Below are positions 6,894 through 14,946 of a stretch of DNA of 36,355 bases, piece by piece. The stretch is from NCBI GenBank assembly GCA_021734445.1, contig JAIPIY010000006.1, positions 1 to 36,355 on the forward strand, read 5' to 3'. Under the pieces are notes generated by a model. It ran no database searches. It was not told the origin of the DNA and was given only the letters and a program-made list of their open reading frames with translations. Each line of letters begins with the position of its first letter. Position 1 is the first letter of the stretch. This stretch comes from Minisyncoccota bacterium (GTDB taxonomy: Bacteria > Patescibacteriota > Minisyncoccia > Phycocordibacterales > UBA1006). A program made the translations under genes and the position numbers.

Positions 6894-7991
6894 TTACAGC
6901 TTGGCCAGTATTCCATCAATGTGTGATTGACGGTAACGAAGCAGATCTCGTTCTTTCCAGTACATACCCTTTATAATATCAAGAGTTTTTTGTCCCATGT
7001 AAACGGGACGCTCTTGATACCCTTGCAGGGCTACATCAGCCGGTGACCGGTAGATGACGCGCGGGATTCCGCCGACATTTTCCAACAACCATTGACGCAT
7101 TGCATAGAGTTTTGGAACATAGTTCCTAGTCTCTCCAAACACCTCGGGAACATAATCTAGGTACTTACTGAACTGACCCTTGGTTTGATGAAAAGTGGTT
7201 TCCACCTTGCCAGGTCCGCGATTGTACGCAGAGAAAGCAAAGTGCCACAGGTCATCATTGGTGCAAGTGTACCGTGATTTCACTGCTTCGGATTTGAATT
7301 GGTCATATAATCCACGTAGATAGCGAATGGCGGCATCTGTAGAAAGATACGGATCCAAACGTTCATCACGTGTATCATTTACCACCAATCCCATTTGCCT
7401 AGCAGTTCCTGGAATAAATTGCCAGTAACCAGCTGCATGAGCCCCATTTTCATTGTGAGGAAACCATGCAGACTCAATGAGTGCCAACACTGCTGATTCA
7501 TACGGCACATCGTGTTTTTCACACTGTGTGTACACGTAATCGAGCATTTTGGGGTCACCAGACAATCTTTCCCAAGACCTCTCGGCTGTTGTCTTGAGAT
7601 CCTTTGGATCATTGTACTGCCGTAGCCAATCTTCGCGAAGCTTCATGTGCTTTGCATCAGTTGGTGGATTGAGCTGGGTCTGGAATGCACTCTCTTTTGC
7701 AAGAGAATCTTTTTCTAGACAAAACACCATCCAAGCCGGTACAAAACCAATTACCGAATCAACCATCACTTTGTGCCACACATGCATATTGTCTGCATAT
7801 ACGGTTTTTTGAAGTATCTGGATCTGAACCCTTTGCTTCAGTTGGAATGATTTAATCAATCGAGCCGTTACATATGGCTGATCGTAAAAAACGTTAGTGG
7901 TTGTGTGTGATTCAATAAAGCAATCACACACACCACCAAAAGATTGCTGTGCCATCATGGTCAGCATCAAGGTAAGAACGAAATTTTTCAT
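6894..7991 (-). CDS. Secreted lytic transglycosylase with N-terminal SH3-like domain
   Basis: The protein has 365 residues. A signal peptide (1-19, 'MKNFVLTLMLTMMAQQSFG') is followed by an SH3b-like region (~28-92, with 'HVWHKVMVDSVIGFVPAWMV') that may bind the wall. The soluble lytic transglycosylase domain (~150-300) has catalytic Glu173 in 'ALIESAW', then 'GYWQFIPGTARQMGL' and 'SAYNRGPGKVE', as in MltD-type enzymes. It cleaves the MurNAc-GlcNAc bond of peptidoglycan with 1,6-anhydro product formation. It is a single gene with its own promoter and terminator. It is clearly more G+C rich than its surroundings (32 of 60 bases at 7201-7260, against 20 of 60 at 5461-5520). Whether it remodels the cell's own wall or acts on another cell cannot be told. 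Confidence 0.9.
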   Translation of the reverse strand: MKNFVLTLMLTMMAQQSFGGVCDCFIESHTTTNVFYDQPYVTARLIKSFQLKQRVQIQILQKTVYADNMHVWHKVMVDSVIGFVPAWMVFCLEKDSLAKESAFQTQLNPPTDAKHMKLREDWLRQYNDPKDLKTTAERSWERLSGDPKMLDYVYTQCEKHDVPYESAVLALIESAWFPHNENGAHAAGYWQFIPGTARQMGLVVNDTRDERLDPYLSTDAAIRYLRGLYDQFKSEAVKSRYTCTNDDLWHFAFSAYNRGPGKVETTFHQTKGQFSKYLDYVPEVFGETRNYVPKLYAMRQWLLENVGGIPRVIYRSPADVALQGYQERPVYMGQKTLDIIKGMYWKERDLLRYRQSHIDGILAKL

Positions 7992-8023
7992 CTGTGAAGG
8001 TGCTTTAAGGTTTATTCTATTAC

Positions 8024-8051
8024 ATTATAGCATATTTACATAAAAAGTCAA
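8024..8051 (-). promoter_or_regulatory. Sigma70-type promoter of the lytic transglycosylase gene
   Basis: On the minus strand: TTGACT (8051-8046), a 16-base spacer and TATAAT (8029-8024), with a TG one base upstream of the -10 (extended -10). The start codon is about 32 bases downstream. Confidence 0.8.
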
Positions 8052-8079
8052 TATCTTAAAACCCATATCTATTTGGCGC

Positions 8080-9384
8080 TTATTTTGTTTCTTTCCACGC
8101 GGAATCTTGGCGTGCCAATAGTTTTTCTGCGTCTTGTGGGTTTTTCATGAGTCTTTCTACCGCACGTTCCAAACGAATCCCCTGAGATGCTTTCAATAAA
8201 ATAACATCGCCTGATTCTATCCAATCATCAATAAAATCACCTGCACGTTCTGCCGTATCACAATGTTGCCATCGATCAGACGAAAATCCAGAATGACAAG
8301 CTGATTCCCCTATTGTCTTTGCACGCACACCGACTGTAACCAAAAAATCAAATCCTAAATCATGGACTAATTTCCCAATATCTTCATGTGCGGTATGTGA
8401 TTGTACTCCTAATTCCAACATGTCTCCCAACATGGCGCATTTTCTTCCCTTATTTCGAATCATTTGTAATGTTTCTAGTGCTGATACCGTAGCAATGGGT
8501 GAAGCATTATAGGTATCATCGATCAATAAGGTATCTTTGATGCCGTCAATTAATTTCATACGCCCTGGTGGTGCATCATGTTTCAAAAATGATTGTACAC
8601 ATGTATCCGCAGGAATATGCACTAATGAACCGACTGCACATGCAGCCAATGCATTATCCAGCGCATGTGCCCCCACAGTATTGTATACAGATAACATATG
8701 TTCTTCATTAGCAATCGTGTACATCGCCTGAATTCCTGTAGGTATTTGATTTTCATCACCTACATACAAAATATCTGGTGAACCGATTTTCATATCTGCT
8801 AAAGTGGAAATTCCATACGTATATCGTTTCTGATTTCCTGTTGGCATAATAGCAGATGTAGTAGGATCATCGGCATTCACTAATAATATACCCTCGGGTT
8901 TTAATGCATCAGACAAGGCTTTTTTCTCCAAAACCAGATCCTGTAGTGTTGGGAAAAATTCAATATGTACTGGAACTGTTCCGATTTTTGTAATTACTAC
9001 GATATCGGGTTTTAACCATGTTACTGTATTAGGAATTCCTCCTGGGGTTCGTGCACCCACTTCCAAAATCAACCATTCTGGATATTGTGTACGAAATAAT
9101 AACAATCCAAAACCTTTGATGACATTTTGTATCCAAATGGTTATGTCTCGCCAACCAGTAGGCAAACCTAGAATAGTTAACGGAATCCCAATATCATTAT
9201 TAAAACTCTTTTCGCTTTTTCGCACGTGCAATCGAGTTGCCAGTACGCTATAAATTGCATCCTTTGTAGACGTCTTACCTACACTACCAGTAACGGCAAT
9301 AATTTTTGGTTTATATTTTTTTAGCACTTGCTTGGCTTGCCATTGCAATATAGCAATACACCATGAACGTAATATTTTTTTCAT
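8080..9384 (-). CDS. murF: UDP-MurNAc-tripeptide-D-alanyl-D-alanine ligase
   Basis: MurF adds D-Ala-D-Ala to UDP-MurNAc-tripeptide with ATP in the cytoplasm, the last step of the soluble precursor pathway. In this 434-residue protein the P-loop 'GSVGKTST' is at 33-40. The Mur-ligase central domain shows 'LEVGARTPGGI' and 'NADDP', then 'GAHALDNALAA' and 'DDTYNASP', which is characteristic of MurF. The C-terminal domain contains 'MLGDMLELG' and 'LLKASQGIRLE'. The usual MurF N-terminal UDP-binding domain is largely absent: the P-loop comes ~33 residues in rather than ~100. The start is 8 bases after the ftsI stop, so it is the last gene of the cell-wall cluster. Confidence 0.88.
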   Translation of the reverse strand: MKKILRSWCIAILQWQAKQVLKKYKPKIIAVTGSVGKTSTKDAIYSVLATRLHVRKSEKSFNNDIGIPLTILGLPTGWRDITIWIQNVIKGFGLLLFRTQYPEWLILEVGARTPGGIPNTVTWLKPDIVVITKIGTVPVHIEFFPTLQDLVLEKKALSDALKPEGILLVNADDPTTSAIMPTGNQKRYTYGISTLADMKIGSPDILYVGDENQIPTGIQAMYTIANEEHMLSVYNTVGAHALDNALAACAVGSLVHIPADTCVQSFLKHDAPPGRMKLIDGIKDTLLIDDTYNASPIATVSALETLQMIRNKGRKCAMLGDMLELGVQSHTAHEDIGKLVHDLGFDFLVTVGVRAKTIGESACHSGFSSDRWQHCDTAERAGDFIDDWIESGDVILLKASQGIRLERAVERLMKNPQDAEKLLARQDSAWKETK

Positions 9385-9392
9385 ATGATAAA

Positions 9393-11111
9393 TTATCTAT
9401 CTGGGGGAATCTCATAATAATGTAATAAAAACTCTGCAAGATTTTTGAAACTCGGCGACAACGACAAAGATGCGAATTTAACACCCTTTGGATGTCGTGT
9501 ATATAAGTATACTATAAATTCCGGATCATATGCAGGGAAATAACCAAAAAACGAGTGGAGGTTTCTATCAGTATAATAACCACCCTGTGGGTTTGGAATC
9601 TGAGCTGTACCCGTTTTTGCAGCAATGCTATATTCAGGTAAACTCAGTGTTCCTTCAAAATACACATCATATGCATGTACTAATATTTCCGTTATTTCTT
9701 GACTGGTTTCAGATTGTATCACCTGTCGTCCCAAAGCAGGCGTTACTGATTGCATACCCAACGGAGTTCGTATTGATTGCACGACATGAGGTTGTACCAA
9801 ATATCCACCATTCCCCAATGATGATAATGCGCGCACTACAGAAATAGGAGTGAACGCAATTCCCTGACCAAATGATGCAGTCGCAAATTCAACATCTCTA
9901 TTTGTATTTAAATTGGAAACTATACTTTTTCCCTCATTAGGTAAGTCAATTTCTGTTTTTTCATAAAAACCAAAATCACGAAAATATTCTCTCATAGATT
10001 CGTGTCCAATTTTTTGACTAGCGAATACCATGCCGGTATTTAATGATTCTGCAATAATATCATTGATGGTTACCTGACCTCGACCTTTTTTATCGAAATT
10101 AGAAATAGTCTTATTTCCGACAACAATAGAGCCCGAATCGTAGTATCCGGTTTCTGCGGAAATCACATCCATATCCAAACCCATAGCAATAATCAAAGGC
10201 TTAATAATCGAACCCATCTCAAATACATGTTCTACTAATGGATTTGAAAATATGGAAACATTTTCCTCACTGAAATCATTGAGATCAAATGTGGGAGCAA
10301 CCGCCATTGCATAAATCGCACCAGTTTTAGGATTCATAATAATTCCCCCAGATGATTCTGAATTCCACGTAGTTTGTAAATTATGCAGCTCTTCTTCAAG
10401 AAGTAATTGCACCGATGGTTCTATTGTTGTAATAACATCCTGTGGACCTTCGAATGCTGTTTTCTTTTCTTCTTTTATATCACCAAAAATTTGTGCGAAA
10501 AAGTTAACTGACAAACCTTTCCCACGATCAGATAAAACAGTATCATACGTTCTTTCAACACCATAGCGACCCAAAAATTCATGATCTTGATATCCTAAAA
10601 ACCCCAACGTATGAGAAGCCAACGTCAGACCTGGATAGATTCTCCATTTTTCACGATAAAAAGAAAGTTCTGGAATATCTCGCTCTTTGATTTGTTGCAT
10701 TATTTCTTCTGATACTTTTGTTGCCAACTCTTCATACGTATCATTAGTTTTAGAAATTTGTCCTATCAGGATTTCTCGTTCACCAGGTACAAATTCTAAC
10801 AAAGTATCAATAATTATGTTTCGTCTATCTGGATGTACCTTTTCAGGATTTACGGTTATTTTATAACCAGTTTGCTGCATTGCACCCGAAACAAGATCTC
10901 CGTTTTTCTTTTGAAAATAAATAGTACCCCTCTCAGCCAATGATGGTACAGACTGCACATGCTGATTTTCAACTTCACGTGCATATTGTGCTCCAGAGAC
11001 AATTTGTAACATGAAGAGTTTCCATATCATGATACAGATAACTATACAGACACATATAGTAAGAAAAAGAACTCTCCAATCTTTTTTTTTAGAGTTCTGA
11101 CGGGTTGACAT
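9393..11111 (-). CDS. ftsI: Peptidoglycan DD-transpeptidase, class B PBP (FtsI/PBP3 type)
   Basis: It cross-links septal peptidoglycan outside the membrane. From the ATG at 11111 it is 572 residues; a TTG at 11120 would add three. One transmembrane anchor lies at ~14-37, then a dimerisation domain ('LAERGTIYFQKKNGD'). The transpeptidase motifs are S301-x-x-K304 ('GSIIKP'), S356-L-N358 and K499-T-G501 ('KTGTAQIPN'). The identity rests on these motifs and on its place between ftsL-like and murF genes. Its start overlaps the end of the ftsL-like gene by 23 bases, which suggests translational coupling. A 9-base A run follows the sixth codon, after the ftsL stop begins. Confidence 0.92.
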   Translation of the reverse strand: MSTRQNSKKKDWRVLFLTICVCIVICIMIWKLFMLQIVSGAQYAREVENQHVQSVPSLAERGTIYFQKKNGDLVSGAMQQTGYKITVNPEKVHPDRRNIIIDTLLEFVPGEREILIGQISKTNDTYEELATKVSEEIMQQIKERDIPELSFYREKWRIYPGLTLASHTLGFLGYQDHEFLGRYGVERTYDTVLSDRGKGLSVNFFAQIFGDIKEEKKTAFEGPQDVITTIEPSVQLLLEEELHNLQTTWNSESSGGIIMNPKTGAIYAMAVAPTFDLNDFSEENVSIFSNPLVEHVFEMGSIIKPLIIAMGLDMDVISAETGYYDSGSIVVGNKTISNFDKKGRGQVTINDIIAESLNTGMVFASQKIGHESMREYFRDFGFYEKTEIDLPNEGKSIVSNLNTNRDVEFATASFGQGIAFTPISVVRALSSLGNGGYLVQPHVVQSIRTPLGMQSVTPALGRQVIQSETSQEITEILVHAYDVYFEGTLSLPEYSIAAKTGTAQIPNPQGGYYTDRNLHSFFGYFPAYDPEFIVYLYTRHPKGVKFASLSLSPSFKNLAEFLLHYYEIPPDR

Positions 11112-11430
11112 TAAGAGCAAGAGTATTACGCTGAATAAAAGAAGATTTCAAAGAAGATTGATACCCCAATGAAAATGCATGAGTCAAGGTCAACGACTGA
11201 CTTTGAGAATAGTATTCTAATTCCAAAGAAGCAACTCGTGACAAAGAATGTTGTAATCTTTCATCATAGGTACGTTTTTGCGCCACCGATGATATTGCGC
11301 CATATAATGAAACCATATACCAAACACATGAGATAAGCAGTAAACCAAACAACGTCAAAGAAGCATAGACTTTTTGAATAGTCAGTGTTTGTGTTTTTTT
11401 TATATTAATTTTTGATTGTGTTTGTTTCAT
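11089..11430 (-). CDS. ftsL: FtsL-like bitopic division protein
   Basis: This is a 113-residue protein with a basic cytoplasmic N-terminus (Lys/Thr-rich, ~25 residues), one membrane segment (~27-48) and a periplasmic-side region that could form a coiled coil ('DERLQHSLSRVASLELEYYSQ'). Sequence alone is too diverged for certainty. Its size, topology and place between rsmH and ftsI are those of FtsL, which recruits and activates the septal synthase with its partner DivIC/FtsB. Its ATG overlaps the rsmH stop by 4 bases (ATGA). Confidence 0.7.
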   Translation of the reverse strand: MKQTQSKINIKKTQTLTIQKVYASLTLFGLLLISCVWYMVSLYGAISSVAQKRTYDERLQHSLSRVASLELEYYSQSQSLTLTHAFSLGYQSSLKSSFIQRNTLALNVNPSEL

Positions 11431-12326
11431 ATTTTTTGGATACTACGAAGTTTTGCACTACGAGCACGTGGATTTTGCCTTGTTTCCGAATATTCCGGTG
11501 AGATGGGTTTTTTTGTTAACAATGAAATGACACCCGTATCTACATATTCTTTGAACAAATGTTTTACAATACGATCTTCACCACTGTGAAATGTCAGTAT
11601 TGCCATATGCCCACCGGGCGAAAGTAATTGTATTGCCTGATGCAAAGAATCTTTTAATACCTGATATTCATTATTCACTGCAATACGTAATGCCTGGAAA
11701 GTTTTTGTTGCCGGGTGTCTTTTACCTCGACCAAAGCGATTCTCGATGCAATTTGCCAGCTCTAAAGTTGTTTCAAAAGGTTTTTTCTTTCGTTCTTCAA
11801 CAATATGACGAGCAATAGCGCGTGAACGATGTTCATCTGCATAGATATATAACATATCTGCAAGAGTTTCTTCGGACCAAGTATTTATCATGTCATATGC
11901 ATCAATATCACCTGGCTGTTTTTCTCGTTTCAGTAACATAGACAATGGTGCATCATGTAAAAAAGACATTCCTATTTCTGGATCGATAATTTGATCACTA
12001 CTCCACCCCAGGTCAAATAAGAAAGCATCAATCTGCTGTATACCAGCATCAGATAATAACTGACCCAGGTTTCCAAAATTACCTTGAAGATATTGTATCT
12101 GGCAAGAATATTCTTTTTCAAGGTGTTGCTCTTGTAATCGATGAATCACCATAGGATCCTGATCAATACCCACATACAGACCCTTTGGGCCCAGATGTTT
12201 CATAATTTCTTTGGCATGCCCCCCCCCACCTAATGTGCAGTCTACGACACACATATCAGGACGAAGAGAAAGAGCCTGCACGATTTCATGTAAAAGAACT
12301 GGAATGTGTTGGGTTTTTTCAGTCAT
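11427..12326 (-). CDS. rsmH: 16S rRNA m4C1402 methyltransferase
   Basis: RsmH (MraW) methylates N4 of C1402 in 16S rRNA. It has 299 residues. The N-terminus is 'HIPVLLHEIVQAL', followed by the SAM-binding 'VVDCTLGGGGHAKEIM' and 'GIDQDPMVI'. Later come 'FLFDLGWSSDQI', 'LYIYADEHRSRAIARHIVEER', 'ATKTFQALRIAVNNE', 'TFHSGEDRIVKHLF' and a C-terminal 'NPRARSAKLRSI'. All of these are family signatures. The Gly-rich SAM loop is encoded across a run of nine G (C on the plus strand, 12219-12227), and the frame through it is intact. It follows mraZ in the usual order. Confidence 0.96.
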   Translation of the reverse strand: MTEKTQHIPVLLHEIVQALSLRPDMCVVDCTLGGGGHAKEIMKHLGPKGLYVGIDQDPMVIHRLQEQHLEKEYSCQIQYLQGNFGNLGQLLSDAGIQQIDAFLFDLGWSSDQIIDPEIGMSFLHDAPLSMLLKREKQPGDIDAYDMINTWSEETLADMLYIYADEHRSRAIARHIVEERKKKPFETTLELANCIENRFGRGKRHPATKTFQALRIAVNNEYQVLKDSLHQAIQLLSPGGHMAILTFHSGEDRIVKHLFKEYVDTGVISLLTKKPISPEYSETRQNPRARSAKLRSIQKI

Positions 12327-12392
12327 AAGGTTTATTCTTCAGATCAGGATGCGTACCCCTTTTTTAAAAGAGAGACACATCAAATACGAAGA

Positions 12393-12827
12393 CTAAATCA
12401 TTCCAATGTTTCCTAATTGCTCAGCCAATACATCTGCACTTTTTTCGATTTCTGATTTATATTTCTTCCATGCGCTATCGCTCCATAATTCGGCACGATT
12501 ACCAACACCTACCACGGTTACTTTTTGTTTCAAATTTGCAAAAGATCTGAGAAAGTCAGGTAATAAAATACGTCCCGCAGAATCAATATCGACTTCTACT
12601 GCACTACCCAACAAAAATCGACTGAAACTTCGTGAATTTTTTTGCCCCATAGATAATCCACCTAATGTGGTAACGAACACTTCCCATTCTTTTGTGGTGT
12701 AGACAAATAAACAATTATCAAGTCCATGAGTAACAACAACACTTTTGCCAAAAACCTTGCGAAATTTAGCAGGTAATGAAAGACGATTTTTATCATCCAA
12801 AGTATGGTTGTGTTCTCCTATAAACAT
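12393..12827 (-). CDS. mraZ: Transcriptional regulator MraZ
   Basis: MraZ is a ring-forming SpoVT-AbrB-fold DNA-binding protein that controls its own division/cell-wall operon. The 144 residues contain the two repeats expected: 'HTLDDKNRLSLPAKFR' near the N-terminus and 'VEVDIDSAGRILLPDFLRSFA' at ~77-97. It heads the mraZ-rsmH-ftsL-ftsI-murF cluster, 66 bases ahead of rsmH. Repeated TGGGA boxes lie just upstream. The ATG at 12827 gives the family N-terminus ('MFIGEHNHTLD'). Confidence 0.95.
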   Translation of the reverse strand: MFIGEHNHTLDDKNRLSLPAKFRKVFGKSVVVTHGLDNCLFVYTTKEWEVFVTTLGGLSMGQKNSRSFSRFLLGSAVEVDIDSAGRILLPDFLRSFANLKQKVTVVGVGNRAELWSDSAWKKYKSEIEKSADVLAEQLGNIGMI

Positions 12828-12841
12828 AATATTATTTTTTA

Positions 12842-12897
12842 TTCCACTTTATCCCACTTGCTCCCACATTCAGTATACATCATCCCACGCTATCCCA
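12842..12897 (-). promoter_or_regulatory. MraZ operator with division-cluster promoter
   Basis: Read on the minus strand, TGGGA boxes occur at 12897-12893 and 12887-12883, then at 12866-12862 and 12856-12852, with a degenerate TGGAA at 12846-12842. Spacing within each group is exactly 10 bases, as in known MraZ-binding repeats (TGGGN with 5-base gaps). A -10-like TATACT at 12877-12872 lies between the two groups, so a bound MraZ ring would cover the promoter. The start codon is about 45 bases further on. Confidence 0.82.
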
Positions 12898-12921
12898 CTA
12901 TGAAAAAGTTGGGGATAACTA

Positions 12922-12945
12922 AAAACCCCACCGAAGTGGGGTTTT
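12922..12945 (-). terminator. Intrinsic terminator after lysS
   Basis: A 10-base-pair stem with a 4-base loop (12932-12935) and a T-rich end, directly downstream of lysS and before the MraZ operator. The stem is A/T-ended and symmetric, so some bidirectional activity is possible. Confidence 0.85.
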
Positions 12946-12960
12946 GTTTTAAAAAAATAT

Positions 12961-14442
12961 TTATTCTCGTGGACGCATGATGGGAAAGAAAATTGTTTCC
13001 CGAAGATTTTTTTGTTCAGTCAACAATGCAACTAATCTATCGATCCCCATTCCAAACCCTGTCATGGGGGGCATACCATATTCCATGGCCGTTAAAAATT
13101 CTTCATCCAATTCCATGGCCTCGACGTCACCCTGAGTACGGGCCTCTGATTGACGTTCTAACAACATACGTTGCAATCTAGGATCAACCAGTTCAGCATA
13201 CTGATTTGTTATTTCTGCTCCAGCAATAAGTAATTGTGCAACCTGTGCGGTACCATCTTCGTTTTGGATTGCCAACGGTTTTAAATCACCTGGATAATGC
13301 GTTACAAAAGTAGGCTGAATGATATTTTTTCGTGCTGTATGTTTATACACAAAGTCTAATAAGTTTGCTCGGCTGGTATTTTTTACATCTTCTTTGGTCA
13401 TACCTAATGACAAAGATTTTTCACGCAATATTTCATCTGTCACGGTGTGCATATCAATATTTGCAAATTCTTGCAACAAACTTGCAAAAGTTTTTCGTTC
13501 CCATGGTTCTGACATAGAAACAGAAACGGAGTTTCCATCTTTGTCATATACTGTATAAGTATCTTTACCGACGATATCTTTCATCAAATGTTTCAAGAGT
13601 TTTTCTGTTAGTATAATATTATCATCCAAAGTTTTATACGCAGCATACCATTCCATCATGGTAAATTCTTGCAAATGAGTAGGGTCAGAACCTTCATTTC
13701 TAAAGTTTTTTCCAATCTCATATACTGCAGGAAACCCCCCTACCATCAACATTTTATGTTCAATCTCCAAAGAAATACGCAACTTCATAGGAATATCAAG
13801 ATCCATATGATGTGTCTCAAAAGGTTGTGCCATAGCGCCACCTGCTCGGTGTTTTAATATGGGCGTTTCAATTTCAAGAAAATCCATGTCATCAAAAAAT
13901 CGACGAATAGCAGTGATAATTTTCGACCGCAGAACAAACCGTTCATATACGGATGTGTCAGATAGAATTTCTAAATATCGTTTTCGATATCGCTCATCGG
14001 TATCCTGAAGTCCATGCCATTTTTCTGGTAATGGCAACAAGGATTTCGAAGCCATGGACCAATCTTTTATTAGAAGACTTTGTTCACCTCTTTTGGTAAT
14101 AAAAAAGTTACCCGTTACTGAAACAAAATCACCAATATCTACTGTTTCAGAAAATAATGAAAATTTCTTTTCTTCAATTTCATCTTTTTTCAAAACAACC
14201 TGAAACGTAACTTCAGCTTCTTTTAATACAATAAATAAAATTGCACCCTGCCCACGTAATGCCATCACACGCCCAGCAAGAGAAAAAGTATCTCCTGCTT
14301 TTTCGTTGTCTTCAAAATTAAGAAGCGCTGTTTTCAAATCGATATCTTTTGCTATAAATTCAGGATAAGGAGAAAAACCCTCTTTTTCCAAAAGGGCACA
14401 TTTTTCTTCGCGAACTTTTTTAATTTCTTGTTCCGAAGCCAT
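12961..14442 (-). CDS. lysS: Lysyl-tRNA synthetase, class II
   Basis: It charges tRNA-Lys with lysine using ATP. The 493 residues have an N-terminal OB-fold anticodon-binding domain ('FSLAGRVMALRGQGAILFIVL') and a class II catalytic core. Motif 2 is 'FRNEGSDPTHLQEFTMMEWY', and 'AGAEITNQYAELVDP' and motif 3 'GFGMGIDRLVALLT' follow. Length and motif order are normal. It begins 5 bases after greA ends, so the two are co-transcribed from the greA promoter. Terminated by the hairpin at 12922-12945. Confidence 0.96.
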   Translation of the reverse strand: MASEQEIKKVREEKCALLEKEGFSPYPEFIAKDIDLKTALLNFEDNEKAGDTFSLAGRVMALRGQGAILFIVLKEAEVTFQVVLKKDEIEEKKFSLFSETVDIGDFVSVTGNFFITKRGEQSLLIKDWSMASKSLLPLPEKWHGLQDTDERYRKRYLEILSDTSVYERFVLRSKIITAIRRFFDDMDFLEIETPILKHRAGGAMAQPFETHHMDLDIPMKLRISLEIEHKMLMVGGFPAVYEIGKNFRNEGSDPTHLQEFTMMEWYAAYKTLDDNIILTEKLLKHLMKDIVGKDTYTVYDKDGNSVSVSMSEPWERKTFASLLQEFANIDMHTVTDEILREKSLSLGMTKEDVKNTSRANLLDFVYKHTARKNIIQPTFVTHYPGDLKPLAIQNEDGTAQVAQLLIAGAEITNQYAELVDPRLQRMLLERQSEARTQGDVEAMELDEEFLTAMEYGMPPMTGFGMGIDRLVALLTEQKNLRETIFFPIMRPRE

Positions 14443-14447
14443 ATAAA

Positions 14448-14909
14448 TTAAACAAGTTTTGTAATTTTATATTCGACAGATCCTTTTGGTGTTTGTACAA
14501 TTATCTTGTCACCTTTTTTGTGACCCAACAATGTCTGGCCCAAAGGAGAAGTAAAAGATATTTTTCCTACCGTCATATCAGATTCTTCTGATCCAACAAT
14601 TTCAAAAACCTTTGTTTCCCCTGTATCTTTTTTAAGATGTACAGTTACTCCAATTTCAACAGATTCTGCTGAATGATGATCAACAACTTCGGCATTTTTT
14701 AATAAATTTTCAATAAAAGAAATTTTATCTTCTGTTTTTGCCTGCTCTTCACGAGCTTCATGATATTCTGCATTTTCTGACAAGTCACCCAAGGATCGAG
14801 CAAACTGTATTTTCTCGGTAATTTCTTTTCTTTTGATATACTGAAGGTCATCTAATTCCTGTAATAGCTCGGCATGCTTTTGGCTGCTCATGTATTCTTT
14901 TTCGCTCAT
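14448..14909 (-). CDS. greA: Transcription elongation factor GreA
   Basis: GreA enters the secondary channel of RNA polymerase and stimulates cleavage of backtracked RNA. From the ATG at 14909 it is 153 residues; a TTG at 14918 would overlap the -10 box. The N-terminal coiled coil carries the acidic tip region ('GDLSENAEYHEAREEQ'), and the C-terminal FKBP-like domain has 'FTSPLGQTLLGHKKGD'. The transcript should start at or within a few bases of the ATG, so it may be leaderless. First gene of a greA-lysS operon. Confidence 0.95.
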   Translation of the reverse strand: MSEKEYMSSQKHAELLQELDDLQYIKRKEITEKIQFARSLGDLSENAEYHEAREEQAKTEDKISFIENLLKNAEVVDHHSAESVEIGVTVHLKKDTGETKVFEIVGSEESDMTVGKISFTSPLGQTLLGHKKGDKIIVQTPKGSVEYKITKLV

Positions 14910-14917
14910 ATGGGACA

Positions 14918-14946
14918 ATTATATCCGGAATCAGGGCCTACGTCAA
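14918..14946 (-). promoter_or_regulatory. Promoter of greA-lysS, close to the start codon
   Basis: On the minus strand: TTGACG (14946-14941), a 17-base spacer and TATAAT (14923-14918). Only 8 bases separate the -10 from the greA ATG, so transcription should start within 0-3 bases of it. The -35 overlaps the stop codon of the PBP2 gene. Confidence 0.85.

Noticed and set aside
11089-11111. Programmed frameshift at the A9 run joining ftsL and ftsI
   Set aside because: The ftsL stop begins before the run, so slippage there cannot bypass it; the genes simply overlap.
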